IMG/VR virus record: IMGVR_UViG_3300021964_000022
Coordinates: 1 to 64,000 of that record
DNA from: a virus
DNA: 64,000 bases
Reading direction: 5' to 3' (one strand)
Position 1 is the stretch's first letter. Each line of letters starts with the position of its first letter. Shown piece after piece: positions 1 to 7,954 of the stretch. Position numbers and translations under genes: made by a program. The notes beneath the pieces were generated by a model. The model did not search any database. It was not told where the DNA came from and saw only the letters and a program-made list of their open reading frames with translations.

Positions 1-852
1 TGTAACCGAATCTTCGCCACTTGCATCACACCATGCTATCCATTCTCCATTGGGTGCTATAACTCCTGACTTTACCTGTACTTGGTCTACTGGCTGAGGT
101 GCTACTCGTGGACCATTACACATTACGCCTGACGCTTGATGCACTTGAGGTTGTTGCATGGGCATACTCAAACTACTGTTGCTTACAACTATGTACACTT
201 GGTTCTGTTTGGCCAGTGTGCGTAGCATAACATCATGATAGTCGTATACCAATTGATCAAAGTCTCCTGTAGGTACATTACAGTTTGCACTTACGAAAAA
301 TAGTTTTACTCCGTGCTTCACAGCTAGGTCACTGATGAAATATGGATTGCCTCCTGGACTTACCATAGGAGTTGCCCAAGCATCATTACATATCAACGAG
401 CTGGCTACTACTGTGTTATCCTTGTCAGCATAGAACAGTGTGGGTTCAAATCCCTGTAGGTAATGTAATAGTTCGCCGCCACCTCCGGGTCTACGTGTTA
501 GTAATCTTTTTTGGTATGTACCAATTAGGTCGCCACTGTTAGCATATATCCTAGTTTGGTTATACGGAAAGCCATCTTGCTCTCTCCATCCTGTGCCTAG
601 TACTACTCCGGTACGTTGTGAAGCTGAAAAGTCTTCTAGTTGCTCTAAACAATCTCTAAGATTTTCTTCTTCATCTAAATCTTTTGATGCAAGTGTTGGA
701 GGCATGAAATAGCCACTCAATGCACATTCAGGAGTTAGTATCCACTCACTGTCTATGTTGGTAAGCATATGACGTTTGATTGTTTTCCAATTAGCCTTTA
801 CATCATCTGTTACAGGCATTTGTAAACTAGTAACCTTTATTGTAGTCGCCAT
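1..852 (-). CDS. Nitrilase-superfamily carbon-nitrogen hydrolase (3' end beyond window)
   Basis: The frame is open from the ATG at 852 to the window edge, giving 284 residues of an unfinished protein. The Glu-Lys-Cys triad of the carbon-nitrogen hydrolase superfamily is visible: E42 in PECALSGY, K115 in TYQKRLL and C155 in SLICNDAW. Family members cleave amides or nitriles through the cysteine, often in nitrogen scavenging or cofactor turnover; the substrate cannot be told. The start has a good ribosome site (AGGAG, 6 bases upstream) and lies 11 bp after the stop of the preceding gene, so it is the last visible gene of the operon running from 4609. The missing C-terminus lies outside the window. 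Confidence 0.85.
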   Translation of the reverse strand, partial: MATTIKVTSLQMPVTDDVKANWKTIKRHMLTNIDSEWILTPECALSGYFMPPTLASKDLDEEENLRDCLEQLEDFSASQRTGVVLGTGWREQDGFPYNQTRIYANSGDLIGTYQKRLLTRRPGGGGELLHYLQGFEPTLFYADKDNTVVASSLICNDAWATPMVSPGGNPYFISDLAVKHGVKLFFVSANCNVPTGDFDQLVYDYHDVMLRTLAKQNQVYIVVSNSSLSMPMQQPQVHQASGVMCNGPRVAPQPVDQVQVKSGVIAPNGEWIAWCDASGEDSVT

Positions 853-863
853 TGTGTCTCCTA

Positions 864-1559
864 TTAATTAAATTTCTTTTTAGAATGAAACATTCTTTTA
901 TACATGTTATGAAGATAAAATTTTAGTCCACTGTCTTCGCCCATGTTCTGATTAACTTTTACTTCCATATCCCAGTCATCTCTTTTGAAAGGTATAACTT
1001 GCAACAAAGGTTGTCCTGGTGCAATAGTTACCTCGGGTGCTAACACTACTCCGGGTAGGTTAAGATAGTTAGCATCATAAGTGTCAGTGTCTATTATTGA
1101 CGGTAGCATACTAAATCCTTGATCAAAATTATAGTAAGGTTGCATTAATAAACAACTATAACCTGCTGGAGTTTCGATCTTCCAAGGCAGTTCAATCTTA
1201 AAATAGTTTTTCTTCTTGCCGTCAATCTCTACAGGACACTGTTCGTGATGATGCCCGTTGTTTGGATCCATACCAGATCTGTGTGAGATGTTTCTATTGT
1301 ATGCTTCGTATCCTTCTTCATCCTTAAAGGTACTAAGTTCTTGTTCGTATGCGTTGGGTATAATATAACCTGCACTGATCATATCAAGCACTGGCATACA
1401 TTTTTTGATAGTCGGAAGTCCTTCATAACCCACAGGACAATTTCCCATTGTACGATTAGATTCAATATTTTTAAACCATTCGGGTACTGCTTTTTTTGCA
1501 GGCACTATAGGAAAGTGTTGTTCAACTAACGGATCGCTACAAGTAAATTTTATTTTCAT
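864..1559 (-). CDS. Conserved phage-type protein of unknown function (231 aa)
   Basis: I do not recognise a named family with certainty. The N-terminus (VPAKKAVPEWFKNI, then a cysteine and MPVLDMISAGYIIP) resembles uncharacterised proteins that recur in marine T4-like phages. It is soluble, with no signal peptide or membrane segment, is rich in aromatic residues and prolines, and has a HHH stretch near residue 103. It overlaps the preceding gene by 4 bp and is followed after 11 bp by the nitrilase-like gene, so the two are probably co-expressed. No catalytic motif is evident. Confidence 0.7.
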   Translation of the reverse strand: MKIKFTCSDPLVEQHFPIVPAKKAVPEWFKNIESNRTMGNCPVGYEGLPTIKKCMPVLDMISAGYIIPNAYEQELSTFKDEEGYEAYNRNISHRSGMDPNNGHHHEQCPVEIDGKKKNYFKIELPWKIETPAGYSCLLMQPYYNFDQGFSMLPSIIDTDTYDANYLNLPGVVLAPEVTIAPGQPLLQVIPFKRDDWDMEVKVNQNMGEDSGLKFYLHNMYKRMFHSKKKFN

Positions 1560-1726
1560 TCGTCTTCTTTTATACCCTGTATTTGTTTAAGTCTATCTTC
1601 TAGCCATCCTATAGCAGTGTGTATGTGTCCTGTATCGTGTTCTTGTAATTGACTCTTAGCGTATTCTATTTCAGAACGTATAACATCTGCTTTTACTAGA
1701 TCGTGTATTAGTGTTTTATGGCTCAT
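1556..1726 (-). CDS. Small charged protein (56 aa), unknown
   Basis: The same frame is open further upstream to 1870, but that would overlap the preceding gene by 68 bp. The ATG at 1726 is preceded by an AGGA-like site and gives MSHKTLIHDLVKAD and onward, a highly charged, probably helical protein (alternating hydrophobic positions through SEIEYAKSQLQEH) with an acidic C-terminus. It overlaps the next gene by 4 bp. The 76 bases between 1803 and this start carry only a weak 5-bp hairpin (GACGC/GCGTC). No function can be assigned. Confidence 0.55.
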   Translation of the reverse strand: MSHKTLIHDLVKADVIRSEIEYAKSQLQEHDTGHIHTAIGWLEDRLKQIQGIKEDE

Positions 1727-1802
1727 ATAATTAGTTATTTTTCCTGTATGTACAATGTGTTCTTTCTGAATATCATGCCGCTGTATGACGCTTATATTGC
1801 GT

Positions 1803-2066
1803 CTAAGACACCACTTTAACGTGCGGATACTGTAGTTGAAACAGTAGTCCTTCGTTACTATCCGGAACATCTACACTTACATCACATGTACAATACATGT
1901 CGCTGGGCAAGGTCAAACTATCAGTGTGGTTATAGTGTAATTTAAAACCTTCCTGATTGCATTGCTTGTACAGTTCGTCTCCTAGTTCTCTTCGGACCCA
2001 AAGCTCCTCCATACGTGTTCCTGCATGGCTCCATTTAAAATCTAATGACCCGATGTAATACCTCAA
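1803..2066 (-). CDS. Small hypothetical protein (87 aa)
   Basis: The frame begins with ATG directly after the stop of the GNAT-like gene (stop 2067, start 2066), which fits translational coupling. The protein has two cysteines close together (YCTCDV near residue 60) and no membrane segment. I do not recognise it. It shares the minus-strand operon with gp41. A start a little inside cannot be excluded because no strong ribosome site is visible. Confidence 0.55.
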   Translation of the reverse strand: MRYYIGSLDFKWSHAGTRMEELWVRRELGDELYKQCNQEGFKLHYNHTDSLTLPSDMYCTCDVSVDVPDSNEGLLFQLQYPHVKVVS

Positions 2067-2522
2067 TTATTTGTACTCAAAATTTTGGCAATATTTGCCT
2101 TTACGGAAGAGGGTGGCTCCATTGCGTAGATGAAATTTTTCAGCCATATCAGTTAATGGTGATAGGGTCATGTAACGTACAATATCATCTCTGGTTTCTT
2201 TAATATGTTTTGCAACTTGGGTTACTATTTCTCTACCAGCACCCTTATCATAACTCCATACAGTATAGAACATAGCAGTGTCAGGGTCTTCAGTATTGTT
2301 GAGGTCTTGTTCTATAAGACCAACACCCTTAGTATAGGCTACACAGATTACAGCTCTGGGTCCTTCAAACATAACAGGGGCCTCTTCTGCATATTGGTCT
2401 TCGTATAACACATACACTTCACGTCCATTATTAATTCTCCAATCAGCCGGTAGGTTAGGACGGACAGGGTCGTCTTTTGCTAAAGGGTATACTTGTTCAA
2501 TAGTTTCTAGCTTCGATATCAA
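2067..2522 (-). CDS. GNAT-like acyltransferase-fold protein (151 aa)
   Basis: The start is TTG at 2522, preceded by GGAGAATCAT, a clear ribosome site; no ATG is suitably placed. The C-terminal stretch SPLTDMAEKFHLRNGATLF resembles the end of GNAT acetyltransferases, where a His-x-x-Asn-Gly-Ala turn follows the acetyl-CoA helix, and the central strands (PRAVICVAYTKGVG) fit the fold. The usual acetyl-CoA loop (Q/RxxGxG/A) is not obvious, so it may be divergent or inactive. It lies 11 bp downstream of gp41 in the same operon. Function uncertain. Confidence 0.5.
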   Translation of the reverse strand: MISKLETIEQVYPLAKDDPVRPNLPADWRINNGREVYVLYEDQYAEEAPVMFEGPRAVICVAYTKGVGLIEQDLNNTEDPDTAMFYTVWSYDKGAGREIVTQVAKHIKETRDDIVRYMTLSPLTDMAEKFHLRNGATLFRKGKYCQNFEYK

Positions 2523-2533
2523 ATGATTCTCCT

Positions 2534-3982
2534 TTATTCGTCACCAAGGTTATTAAGAAATTGCTTTAGCTTAGTTGAGTCTACTTCTGCTTTTATCTTT
2601 CCTATGCCGCCGCCTTCTTGTGGGTCGCTTATAGTATCTTCATTTGTGCCTGTGCCTGCACCTCTTTTAATTTTATCAAATACTGTGTTACTACGTTGCG
2701 ATGAATAATTATTATTCTCATTTTCGTCTTCGTCAATATTTCTAATGCGTAGTGTGTCTAAGTCAAACTCTAAATCAATCTTTTGTCCAACACCGCCACT
2801 GTTACGTGTCTTCATCAACTGTAACTGATAGCGTCCACGTTCACGCATTGCTCTACTTGTAAAGATACCAAACACGTTATCAGCAGTTTGAATCTTACTA
2901 AGTCCGCCACTGATGTGCGAGTGATCAAATTCAATTTCTTCGACAGCACCTCTGTTCAACTGTGCCGCAGTTACAAACACTGTGTTCAATTCCATTGCTA
3001 GGTTACGTAGCTCTTCACTTACGTACTTGTCTTTGATAAACAAGTTCTCTGCACTTACTTTTGTGCTTGCTGGCATCAATAGATCCAAGTAGTCAATTAG
3101 TAATACGTCTACTCGCTTGCCTGTTTTAATTTCATATTCTTTAATGTACGAACGTACATCGTTTGCTGTCTTACCACTAGGCATATACTTGACTTGGAAT
3201 GCACCAGACTTCTTGCCAATCATCTTAACTTTCATTTCAACGTCATCAATGTTCTTAAACACATCACGACTTGGAATGCCTGTTACCATACTGTCAACAC
3301 GCATACTAACTAGTGCTTCACTAAGTTCTAGTGTTAAGTAAATTACATTCAATCCTGCTTCGGCCATGTTAACGCCAATGTTAGCAAGGAACAAACTCTT
3401 ACCTGCACCCGAACCACCTGCAAAGATATTCAGCTCGCCTCTGTTGAATCCGCCAAATAGTTTCTTATCAATTGCTCCCCAACCTGTGCTTACTTGTCCG
3501 TTTGTACTCTTGATGCCTTCTAGTCTAGCTCTTGGATCAGCATAGTAGTCTGTACCCAAGTCCTTTTGCAGTCCAATCTGTACAGCCTTCTTTACTATGT
3601 CTTCGCATTGTCCGTACTCACCTTTTTCAAGTAAGTCAGCACTCTTAAGGATTGCGGCTTCTAGTGCTTTGTGTTTACTAAACGTTTCAAACTCTGCTAG
3701 TAGCCAATCATAGTGACTTTCATTTAGATCACCTGGATGTCTTAATACATTATCACCTTGTAGTTCGCTTGCGGCGTTGATCATATCAAGTGTAGGCAAT
3801 GTATTATGTTCTGTAACATAGTTGCTAAGAAACTCTGCCGCTGGCTTTAAGCGTCTATCAAAACTATTTGGATCAAACACAGCCTGACAACGTACAAAAC
3901 TTTCTGCGTCTTGTAGCATCATTTCTAGATATACTTTTTGTATTTCATATCCGTAGTCTGTATTTTGTCTAGTGTCGCTCAT
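2534..3982 (-). CDS. 41: Replicative DNA helicase, gp41/DnaB family
   Basis: This is the hexameric 5'-3' helicase that unwinds the replication fork together with the gp61 primase encoded 1.7 kb away. The N-terminal helical domain (about residues 1-170) is followed by the RecA-like motor: Walker A FAGGSGAGKSL near residue 190, Walker B VLLIDYLDLL near 295, and the TAAQLNR and SGGLSKI regions further on. At 482 aa it is close to T4 gp41 (475 aa). The acidic C-terminal tail (LKQFLNNLGDE) fits an interaction tail. It starts with ATG at 3982, abutting the stop of the preceding oxygenase gene at 3983, so it is probably read from the early promoter at 4616-4645. Confidence 0.95.
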   Translation of the reverse strand: MSDTRQNTDYGYEIQKVYLEMMLQDAESFVRCQAVFDPNSFDRRLKPAAEFLSNYVTEHNTLPTLDMINAASELQGDNVLRHPGDLNESHYDWLLAEFETFSKHKALEAAILKSADLLEKGEYGQCEDIVKKAVQIGLQKDLGTDYYADPRARLEGIKSTNGQVSTGWGAIDKKLFGGFNRGELNIFAGGSGAGKSLFLANIGVNMAEAGLNVIYLTLELSEALVSMRVDSMVTGIPSRDVFKNIDDVEMKVKMIGKKSGAFQVKYMPSGKTANDVRSYIKEYEIKTGKRVDVLLIDYLDLLMPASTKVSAENLFIKDKYVSEELRNLAMELNTVFVTAAQLNRGAVEEIEFDHSHISGGLSKIQTADNVFGIFTSRAMRERGRYQLQLMKTRNSGGVGQKIDLEFDLDTLRIRNIDEDENENNNYSSQRSNTVFDKIKRGAGTGTNEDTISDPQEGGGIGKIKAEVDSTKLKQFLNNLGDE

Positions 3983-4609
3983 TTATTGCATTCGCCCTTG
4001 TATCATATCATATTTAAATTCAGTTAAGTCACCAGCAGAACCAAAGCCTCCTAAAGGCACACTGTTCAAACTCATGCTATATCTTTTTGCATCTGTATTT
4101 ACAGATACCTCATGCTCTAACCAGCTAGGAAAGAGTATCAATCCGTACTTCATAGGAGTAATGTGATATTGGTTATACGGAGCAATTTCAGTATTACGTT
4201 TTACCATTAAAAAGTCGTTGTCTTCTTTTGTAAATGTAATTGCAGTATCGTTATCATCAAAATAAAATACACCACTAATTAAACTGTTTGGGTGTTTGTG
4301 TGCAATATGCTTTTGTGAATTGTCTTTAATACTAACCCAACTTTGTGTTATTGCCATACCAGCAATATCATATCCTAAAACATTTATTGCATATTCATCT
4401 AAACAATCTATAATCCAATTACGTAGTGTTGACGTTTCTTCATTGTTTAATACATAACTACTTGAACTACGAAAGCCATAGTTGTCTGTAACTTCATCAG
4501 ATGTCTCTGCAAGAGGAAGTCCTTTTAGAAATGTAACATCTCTTTCGATATCTGAGTCACAGATATTCATGTATATGTTTATTGGAAATAATTGTTCTAC
4601 TCTACTCAT
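3983..4609 (-). CDS. Putative 2OG-Fe(II) oxygenase (PF13759-like)
   Basis: The 208-aa protein has the signature of the phage-rich 2-oxoglutarate/Fe(II) oxygenase group: IAHKHPNSLISGVFYF (first metal-binding His region), then GLILFPSWLEHEVSVN (distal His) and a final basic residue plus SMSLN that would hold 2-oxoglutarate. These enzymes hydroxylate proteins, nucleic acids or small molecules; the target is unknown. The frame is open to 4645, but that upstream part is exactly the sigma70 promoter TTGACA...TATAAT, so translation should start at the ATG at 4609, only 6 bases after the -10 box. That predicts a leaderless mRNA. gp41 follows immediately. Confidence 0.8.
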   Translation of the reverse strand: MSRVEQLFPINIYMNICDSDIERDVTFLKGLPLAETSDEVTDNYGFRSSSSYVLNNEETSTLRNWIIDCLDEYAINVLGYDIAGMAITQSWVSIKDNSQKHIAHKHPNSLISGVFYFDDNDTAITFTKEDNDFLMVKRNTEIAPYNQYHITPMKYGLILFPSWLEHEVSVNTDAKRYSMSLNSVPLGGFGSAGDLTEFKYDMIQGRMQ

Positions 4610-4615
4610 CCTACT

Positions 4616-4645
4616 ATTATACTTTCTTATACCACTGTTTGTCAA
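4616..4645 (-). promoter_or_regulatory. Early sigma70 promoter (leaderless)
   Basis: On the minus strand TTGACA (4645-4640), an 18-bp spacer and TATAAT (4621-4616) form a perfect consensus. Six bases (AGTAGG) separate the -10 box from the ATG at 4609, so the expected start of transcription coincides with the start codon. The promoter overlaps the 3' end of the carbamoyltransferase gene. Confidence 0.88.
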
Positions 4646-5594
4646 GTGTTATTTTGGTTTTTGTTTTGGCTAAAACTGCTCCTACACAGCTTCCAGGATC
4701 ACCAGGATTTGGCGGAACATGTATAGTACGCCATTGATTACGTATCTTATCTACCGCATCTTTGTTAAGAGCACCACCTCCTGCTAGTGCTACATTACTT
4801 GCACCTGTTTGTACTTTAGCCCAAATGCTCAGTATGTTGACTGCATACTCAAAGATGGACTGTGTGGCCGCCGCCAAGTCATACATGTCTTGTTGCGTCT
4901 TTAGTTCAGGCCTCCACCACATACAACCTCTGTGTAAATTCTCACGCATCTTAATATGATGGGGGTACTTGCCATTATGATCAACGTCTATAATTTCTTG
5001 ACGCATAGTATGTGATAACCTTTTAGGGTTACCTTTCTTTGCCCACTGGCTAACAAGATATTCATCACGCTGTGGTACTAGCCCCATACGTTGTGTCATA
5101 GCACTATAGAAAAGTCCTAGGCTATGTGGATACCCTTGACTGTATAACTTTGTAAGTTTGTCGTTCTTACCGTGCCATACTGTTAGGGTCTCGAACTCTC
5201 CAATACTATCTAAACAGATTACTGCACAATCATCATAGGGTTGAGTGTAGTAGGCATATGCCGCATGTGATAAATGGTGTTGGGTGTATTCTATTTTGCA
5301 AGATATATTCCATTGCGAGAGATATGATCTAATATTGTTTTCTTTATACAACCACCCTTGTCCAGCTCGCCATTGTCTAAATGTTTTAAGCAACGGACGC
5401 TCGTACCAAACTACTTTATTAGGCCTAGGTAACTTTTCTGTAATTGTAACATGCTGTAGCATCTCCCAATTAAAGTCGGGGTCATGAGGGACATTCGAAA
5501 AGTCTTTTGATTGTCCTGCCCACAACAGTTCGTTGTTATCAAATACAGCAAGACTTGCATCGTGGCTGTTTCCAACCATTCCCCAGTATATCAT
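4617..5594 (-). CDS. Carbamoyltransferase, NodU/CmcH N-terminal (Kae1-like) domain only
   Basis: The N-terminus GMVGNSHDASLAVFDN and the metal-binding histidines YTQHHLSHAAYAYY (H106, H107, H110), with LAGGGALN near residue 270, identify the ASKHA/Kae1-like domain of NodU/CmcH/TobZ carbamoyltransferases, which attach a carbamoyl group to sugar or antibiotic hydroxyls. Known full enzymes are about 550-600 aa and carry a second, YrdC-like domain that makes carbamoyl-adenylate; this one stops at 325 aa. It therefore either uses an activated donor made elsewhere or has another role. The start at 5594 has GGAGCAACGT before ATG. It lies downstream of the primase and a 40-aa gene in one operon, and its 3' end contains the next early promoter. 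Confidence 0.82.
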   Translation of the reverse strand: MIYWGMVGNSHDASLAVFDNNELLWAGQSKDFSNVPHDPDFNWEMLQHVTITEKLPRPNKVVWYERPLLKTFRQWRAGQGWLYKENNIRSYLSQWNISCKIEYTQHHLSHAAYAYYTQPYDDCAVICLDSIGEFETLTVWHGKNDKLTKLYSQGYPHSLGLFYSAMTQRMGLVPQRDEYLVSQWAKKGNPKRLSHTMRQEIIDVDHNGKYPHHIKMRENLHRGCMWWRPELKTQQDMYDLAAATQSIFEYAVNILSIWAKVQTGASNVALAGGGALNKDAVDKIRNQWRTIHVPPNPGDPGSCVGAVLAKTKTKITLDKQWYKKV

Positions 5595-5603
5595 ACGTTG
5601 CTC

Positions 5604-5726
5604 CTATTTGTAAATAAACGGATCTTGTTTTTTAAGTTCTTCAATACGCTTCTTTATTTTTTGTTTACGTTTGTATTCAGCAATAGGCCAAGTAACCCAT
5701 TCCCAAAGTTTTTTTAAATAAACCAT
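5604..5726 (-). CDS. Small basic protein (40 aa), conserved-looking
   Basis: ATG at 5726 lies inside the last codons of the primase gene in another frame (13-bp overlap) and the frame ends at TAG 5604, just before the ribosome site of the carbamoyltransferase gene. The peptide is MVYLKKLWEWVTW..., then a lysine- and arginine-rich helix, ending KKQDPFIYK. I have an impression of similar short proteins ending DPFIYK in other marine T4-like phages, but this needs a search. No function is known. It has no signal peptide; the tryptophan-rich start could contact a membrane or a partner. Confidence 0.6.
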   Translation of the reverse strand: MVYLKKLWEWVTWPIAEYKRKQKIKKRIEELKKQDPFIYK

Positions 5727-6700
5727 TTCTTTTGCCTCAATTTTATTTTTAATGCAGATTCTTCTGCGCCATTTACTATACTGTAAAGTGTATATAGTCT
5801 ACCGTACTTATTCACAGCTTCACTGACATCTTTAATATCCTGACTCCACTCAGGCATGCTTACACTCCAGCCATGATCAATAGCTGTTTGAATAAGTTTC
5901 GATCCTGCTGTGTCTCTATCAGGAACAATAATTATTTGCTTCTGCAATTTTTTTAACAACATTGCTTGCTGATCGCTAACTTCACTTCCGCCTAATGCAC
6001 AGCCTTCGATGTGTATTGCATCAATCTGTCCTTCACATACAATCGTAAATGCTTTATTATAACTTTGTTCGTCTAGTCCATATACAAAGCCAGGCTGTAC
6101 TTCTGTAAGATATTTAGGTTTCTTATCTGCTTGTACACTACGTCCTGTCCAACCTACTACTCTGCCTTCATAGTAGAAAGGTATAATTAATCTATCTCTG
6201 TATGCAAGCTCAGGAGTCCAATAGTATTCAGTGTCGTCCATATAAAGATTACGTTCTTTCATGTATTCAAAAATCTTCATTAAATTTTTGTCAACATCGC
6301 CACCTGCCCATTCCTGTAACTTACGTGCAGACTCAGGTAACGGAACTGTTTCAAATGTAGGCAGTAATGCTTTATGTTGTTGTACTATAACGCCTTCATT
6401 TTCACGCATGACATCTAGTGCTACCTTATTGATTATATCGTCAGGTGTACTCATCCATTGAAGTAACTTACGCATCTTGTGTGAAAAAGGTCTACCAGGC
6501 TTCCAACTTGCTTTGAATCCACAATTGAAACAATGATAACTTACGCCATTGTCGTTTTGAATGACGCCGCCACGTTGCCTCTTATCTGGTGTGTGGCCGT
6601 TATGATGACAACATGGAGCGTTGAATGAAGTCCAACCACTAGGAGTTGTTTTCCTCTTAGCAGGCAAATATGTCAGAACTGTTTCTACGACTACACTCAT
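5714..6700 (-). CDS. 61: DNA primase, gp61 family
   Basis: It makes RNA primers for lagging-strand synthesis with gp41. The N-terminal zinc-binding domain shows CCHHNGH (C30 or C31, H33) and HCFNCGF (C57, C60). The TOPRIM core follows, with the acidic motif TIVCEGQIDAIHIEG and the IIIVPDRDTAG motif supplying the metal-binding acids. With the ATG at 6700 it is 328 aa, close to T4 gp61 (342 aa). The open frame extends to 6736, but those bases are the sigma70 promoter, and the ATG lies 7 bases after the TATAAT box, so the mRNA is again predicted leaderless. Confidence 0.93.
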   Translation of the reverse strand: MSVVVETVLTYLPAKRKTTPSGWTSFNAPCCHHNGHTPDKRQRGGVIQNDNGVSYHCFNCGFKASWKPGRPFSHKMRKLLQWMSTPDDIINKVALDVMRENEGVIVQQHKALLPTFETVPLPESARKLQEWAGGDVDKNLMKIFEYMKERNLYMDDTEYYWTPELAYRDRLIIPFYYEGRVVGWTGRSVQADKKPKYLTEVQPGFVYGLDEQSYNKAFTIVCEGQIDAIHIEGCALGGSEVSDQQAMLLKKLQKQIIIVPDRDTAGSKLIQTAIDHGWSVSMPEWSQDIKDVSEAVNKYGRLYTLYSIVNGAEESALKIKLRQKKWFI

Positions 6701-6707
6701 ACTATGT

Positions 6708-6736
6708 ATTATAGTATCAATACGATTGTTTGTCAA
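6708..6736 (-). promoter_or_regulatory. Early sigma70 promoter (leaderless)
   Basis: TTGACA (6736-6731), 17-bp spacer, TATAAT (6713-6708) on the minus strand. Seven bases (ACATAGT) lie between the -10 box and the primase ATG at 6700, so transcription should begin at or next to the start codon. Confidence 0.88.
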
Positions 6737-6739
6737 CCT

Positions 6740-7147
6740 TTATTGTGAATAATAGCCTTGTTTTTTTAAATCTAGTTTGGATTTTTGCATCTGATTAAAG
6801 TCATGCATTAGTATAAAATTGTATTCAGTACCATTAAGAGTTTGTGTTTCGTCCACAAACATATATTTGTCTTGATTATATAATTCAGTTATTTCATAAT
6901 GCATATCAGTATATTCATCTCTAGTAACAGGAAAGTCTAGCAAAAATATAGCAACGTCTACATTCCAATTGCTGGCAGTGAAATCAATAGCACCTAATAG
7001 TTGTGGATAGTTTGGACAATATTGAAAGTTAATTTTATTTTGTCGAAGTGCTGGACCTGCAAAAGGACATCTTGCTATACCATTATGCTCAGGTAGTTTT
7101 ACGCTGAGGTAATTATTGATCCAGTCTTTTATATCTTGTTTAAACAC
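6740..7147 (-). CDS. Conserved-looking protein of unknown function (135 aa)
   Basis: It starts at GTG 7147, seven bases after the stop of the preceding virion-type gene. The order of features, an N-terminal amphipathic helix, then LPEHNGIARCPFAGPAL, then a FLLDFPVTRDEY segment, recalls small proteins with a CPFA motif (for instance DUF1415), but I cannot assign it to that family. There is no membrane segment and no metal site beyond the single CPFA cysteine and one later cysteine. It lies immediately upstream of the primase promoter. Confidence 0.55.
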   Translation of the reverse strand: MFKQDIKDWINNYLSVKLPEHNGIARCPFAGPALRQNKINFQYCPNYPQLLGAIDFTASNWNVDVAIFLLDFPVTRDEYTDMHYEITELYNQDKYMFVDETQTLNGTEYNFILMHDFNQMQKSKLDLKKQGYYSQ

Positions 7148-7154
7148 AAGCTAT

Positions 7155-7934
7155 TTAATTACGGATCAATACTTTATCAACAGTTCCGGCTGTAGGTTCG
7201 TGTTTGATACGTATCCAACTAAACACACCATTGAAGTTTATATACTTTGGCTCTGTTGGATTTGCTATTGAAGTTGTACTAACATCAACCCAGTTTGTGT
7301 TACTGTCTACTAAATTTTCAAGTGTTGCTTGTATTGTAACATCACCTGTATATCCTGTAGTGTATATTGCTGTAGTGTGTAATGCTTCATTGCCGTTAAG
7401 TGCAGGTTCTGCTTGTACTGCTTCACTGGCAAATACGTCTGTGCTTATTTCAGTAAACTGACTTATTTTGTAAGGATCTTTTGGTCCGGGTAATGTACCT
7501 GTATCTAATTCAATAGTTCCTTTAGCACCGAATTGTGCATCAGCATATGTAACAACATTGTTGTTATTGTTATCTACAAGGTGTACAAAATATGTAAGAT
7601 ACTGCCCGTCAAGGTTAAGTGTATCGTTGTCTGTAATATTTACTGTAAATTGACCTTTGTAGTTTGGTGTTGCTGTTTCTTTAATTGTTCCAGTTTTACT
7701 TAATACTAAAGTATTTTCTTGATCAAATGCTTGAAACTTTGCTGTGTAAGTATTTAAAATACTTACTGGCTTTTGGTTATTATTTTTTATTTCAAAAGTA
7801 AGAACATTGTCTATACCTTTAATAATTTTTAATTGTCTATTGTACACTTTTCTATACTCCGTAAGAGTCCCTGTCCATTCATCTAAGACTAGGACTGTTT
7901 TATTTGTTGCTAAATACCTTGACGTTAGTTGCAT
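7155..7934 (-). CDS. Putative virion structural protein (259 aa)
   Basis: The protein is rich in Thr, Asn, Val and short beta strands with few charged helices, typical of phage fibre or baseplate-periphery proteins. The N-terminal half (LTFEIKNNNQKPVSILN..., then a DGQYLTYFVHLVD strand) resembles BppU-type beta-sandwich domains; the C-terminal part (WVDVSTTSI, FSWIRIKHEP, VDKVLIRN) resembles a module seen in other marine T4-like virion proteins. A late promoter box sits only 4 bp before its ATG, which supports late expression. The exact location in the virion is unknown. Confidence 0.65.
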   Translation of the reverse strand: MQLTSRYLATNKTVLVLDEWTGTLTEYRKVYNRQLKIIKGIDNVLTFEIKNNNQKPVSILNTYTAKFQAFDQENTLVLSKTGTIKETATPNYKGQFTVNITDNDTLNLDGQYLTYFVHLVDNNNNNVVTYADAQFGAKGTIELDTGTLPGPKDPYKISQFTEISTDVFASEAVQAEPALNGNEALHTTAIYTTGYTGDVTIQATLENLVDSNTNWVDVSTTSIANPTEPKYINFNGVFSWIRIKHEPTAGTVDKVLIRN

Positions 7935-7938
7935 ATTA

Positions 7939-7946
7939 TATTTATC
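7939..7946 (-). promoter_or_regulatory. Late promoter box GATAAATA
   Basis: Minus-strand GATAAATA lies four bases upstream of the ATG at 7934. It matches the T4-type late box NATAAATA. Confidence 0.7.
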
Positions 7947-7954
7947 GGAAACCT

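Noticed and set aside
4610-4645. Upstream extension of the 2OG oxygenase frame (TTG start, MTNSGIRKYNSRM)
   Set aside because: Those bases are the TTGACA and TATAAT boxes; the peptide is a by-product of the promoter. The same applies to 6701-6736 (MTNNRIDTIIHSM) and to the TTG at 32568.
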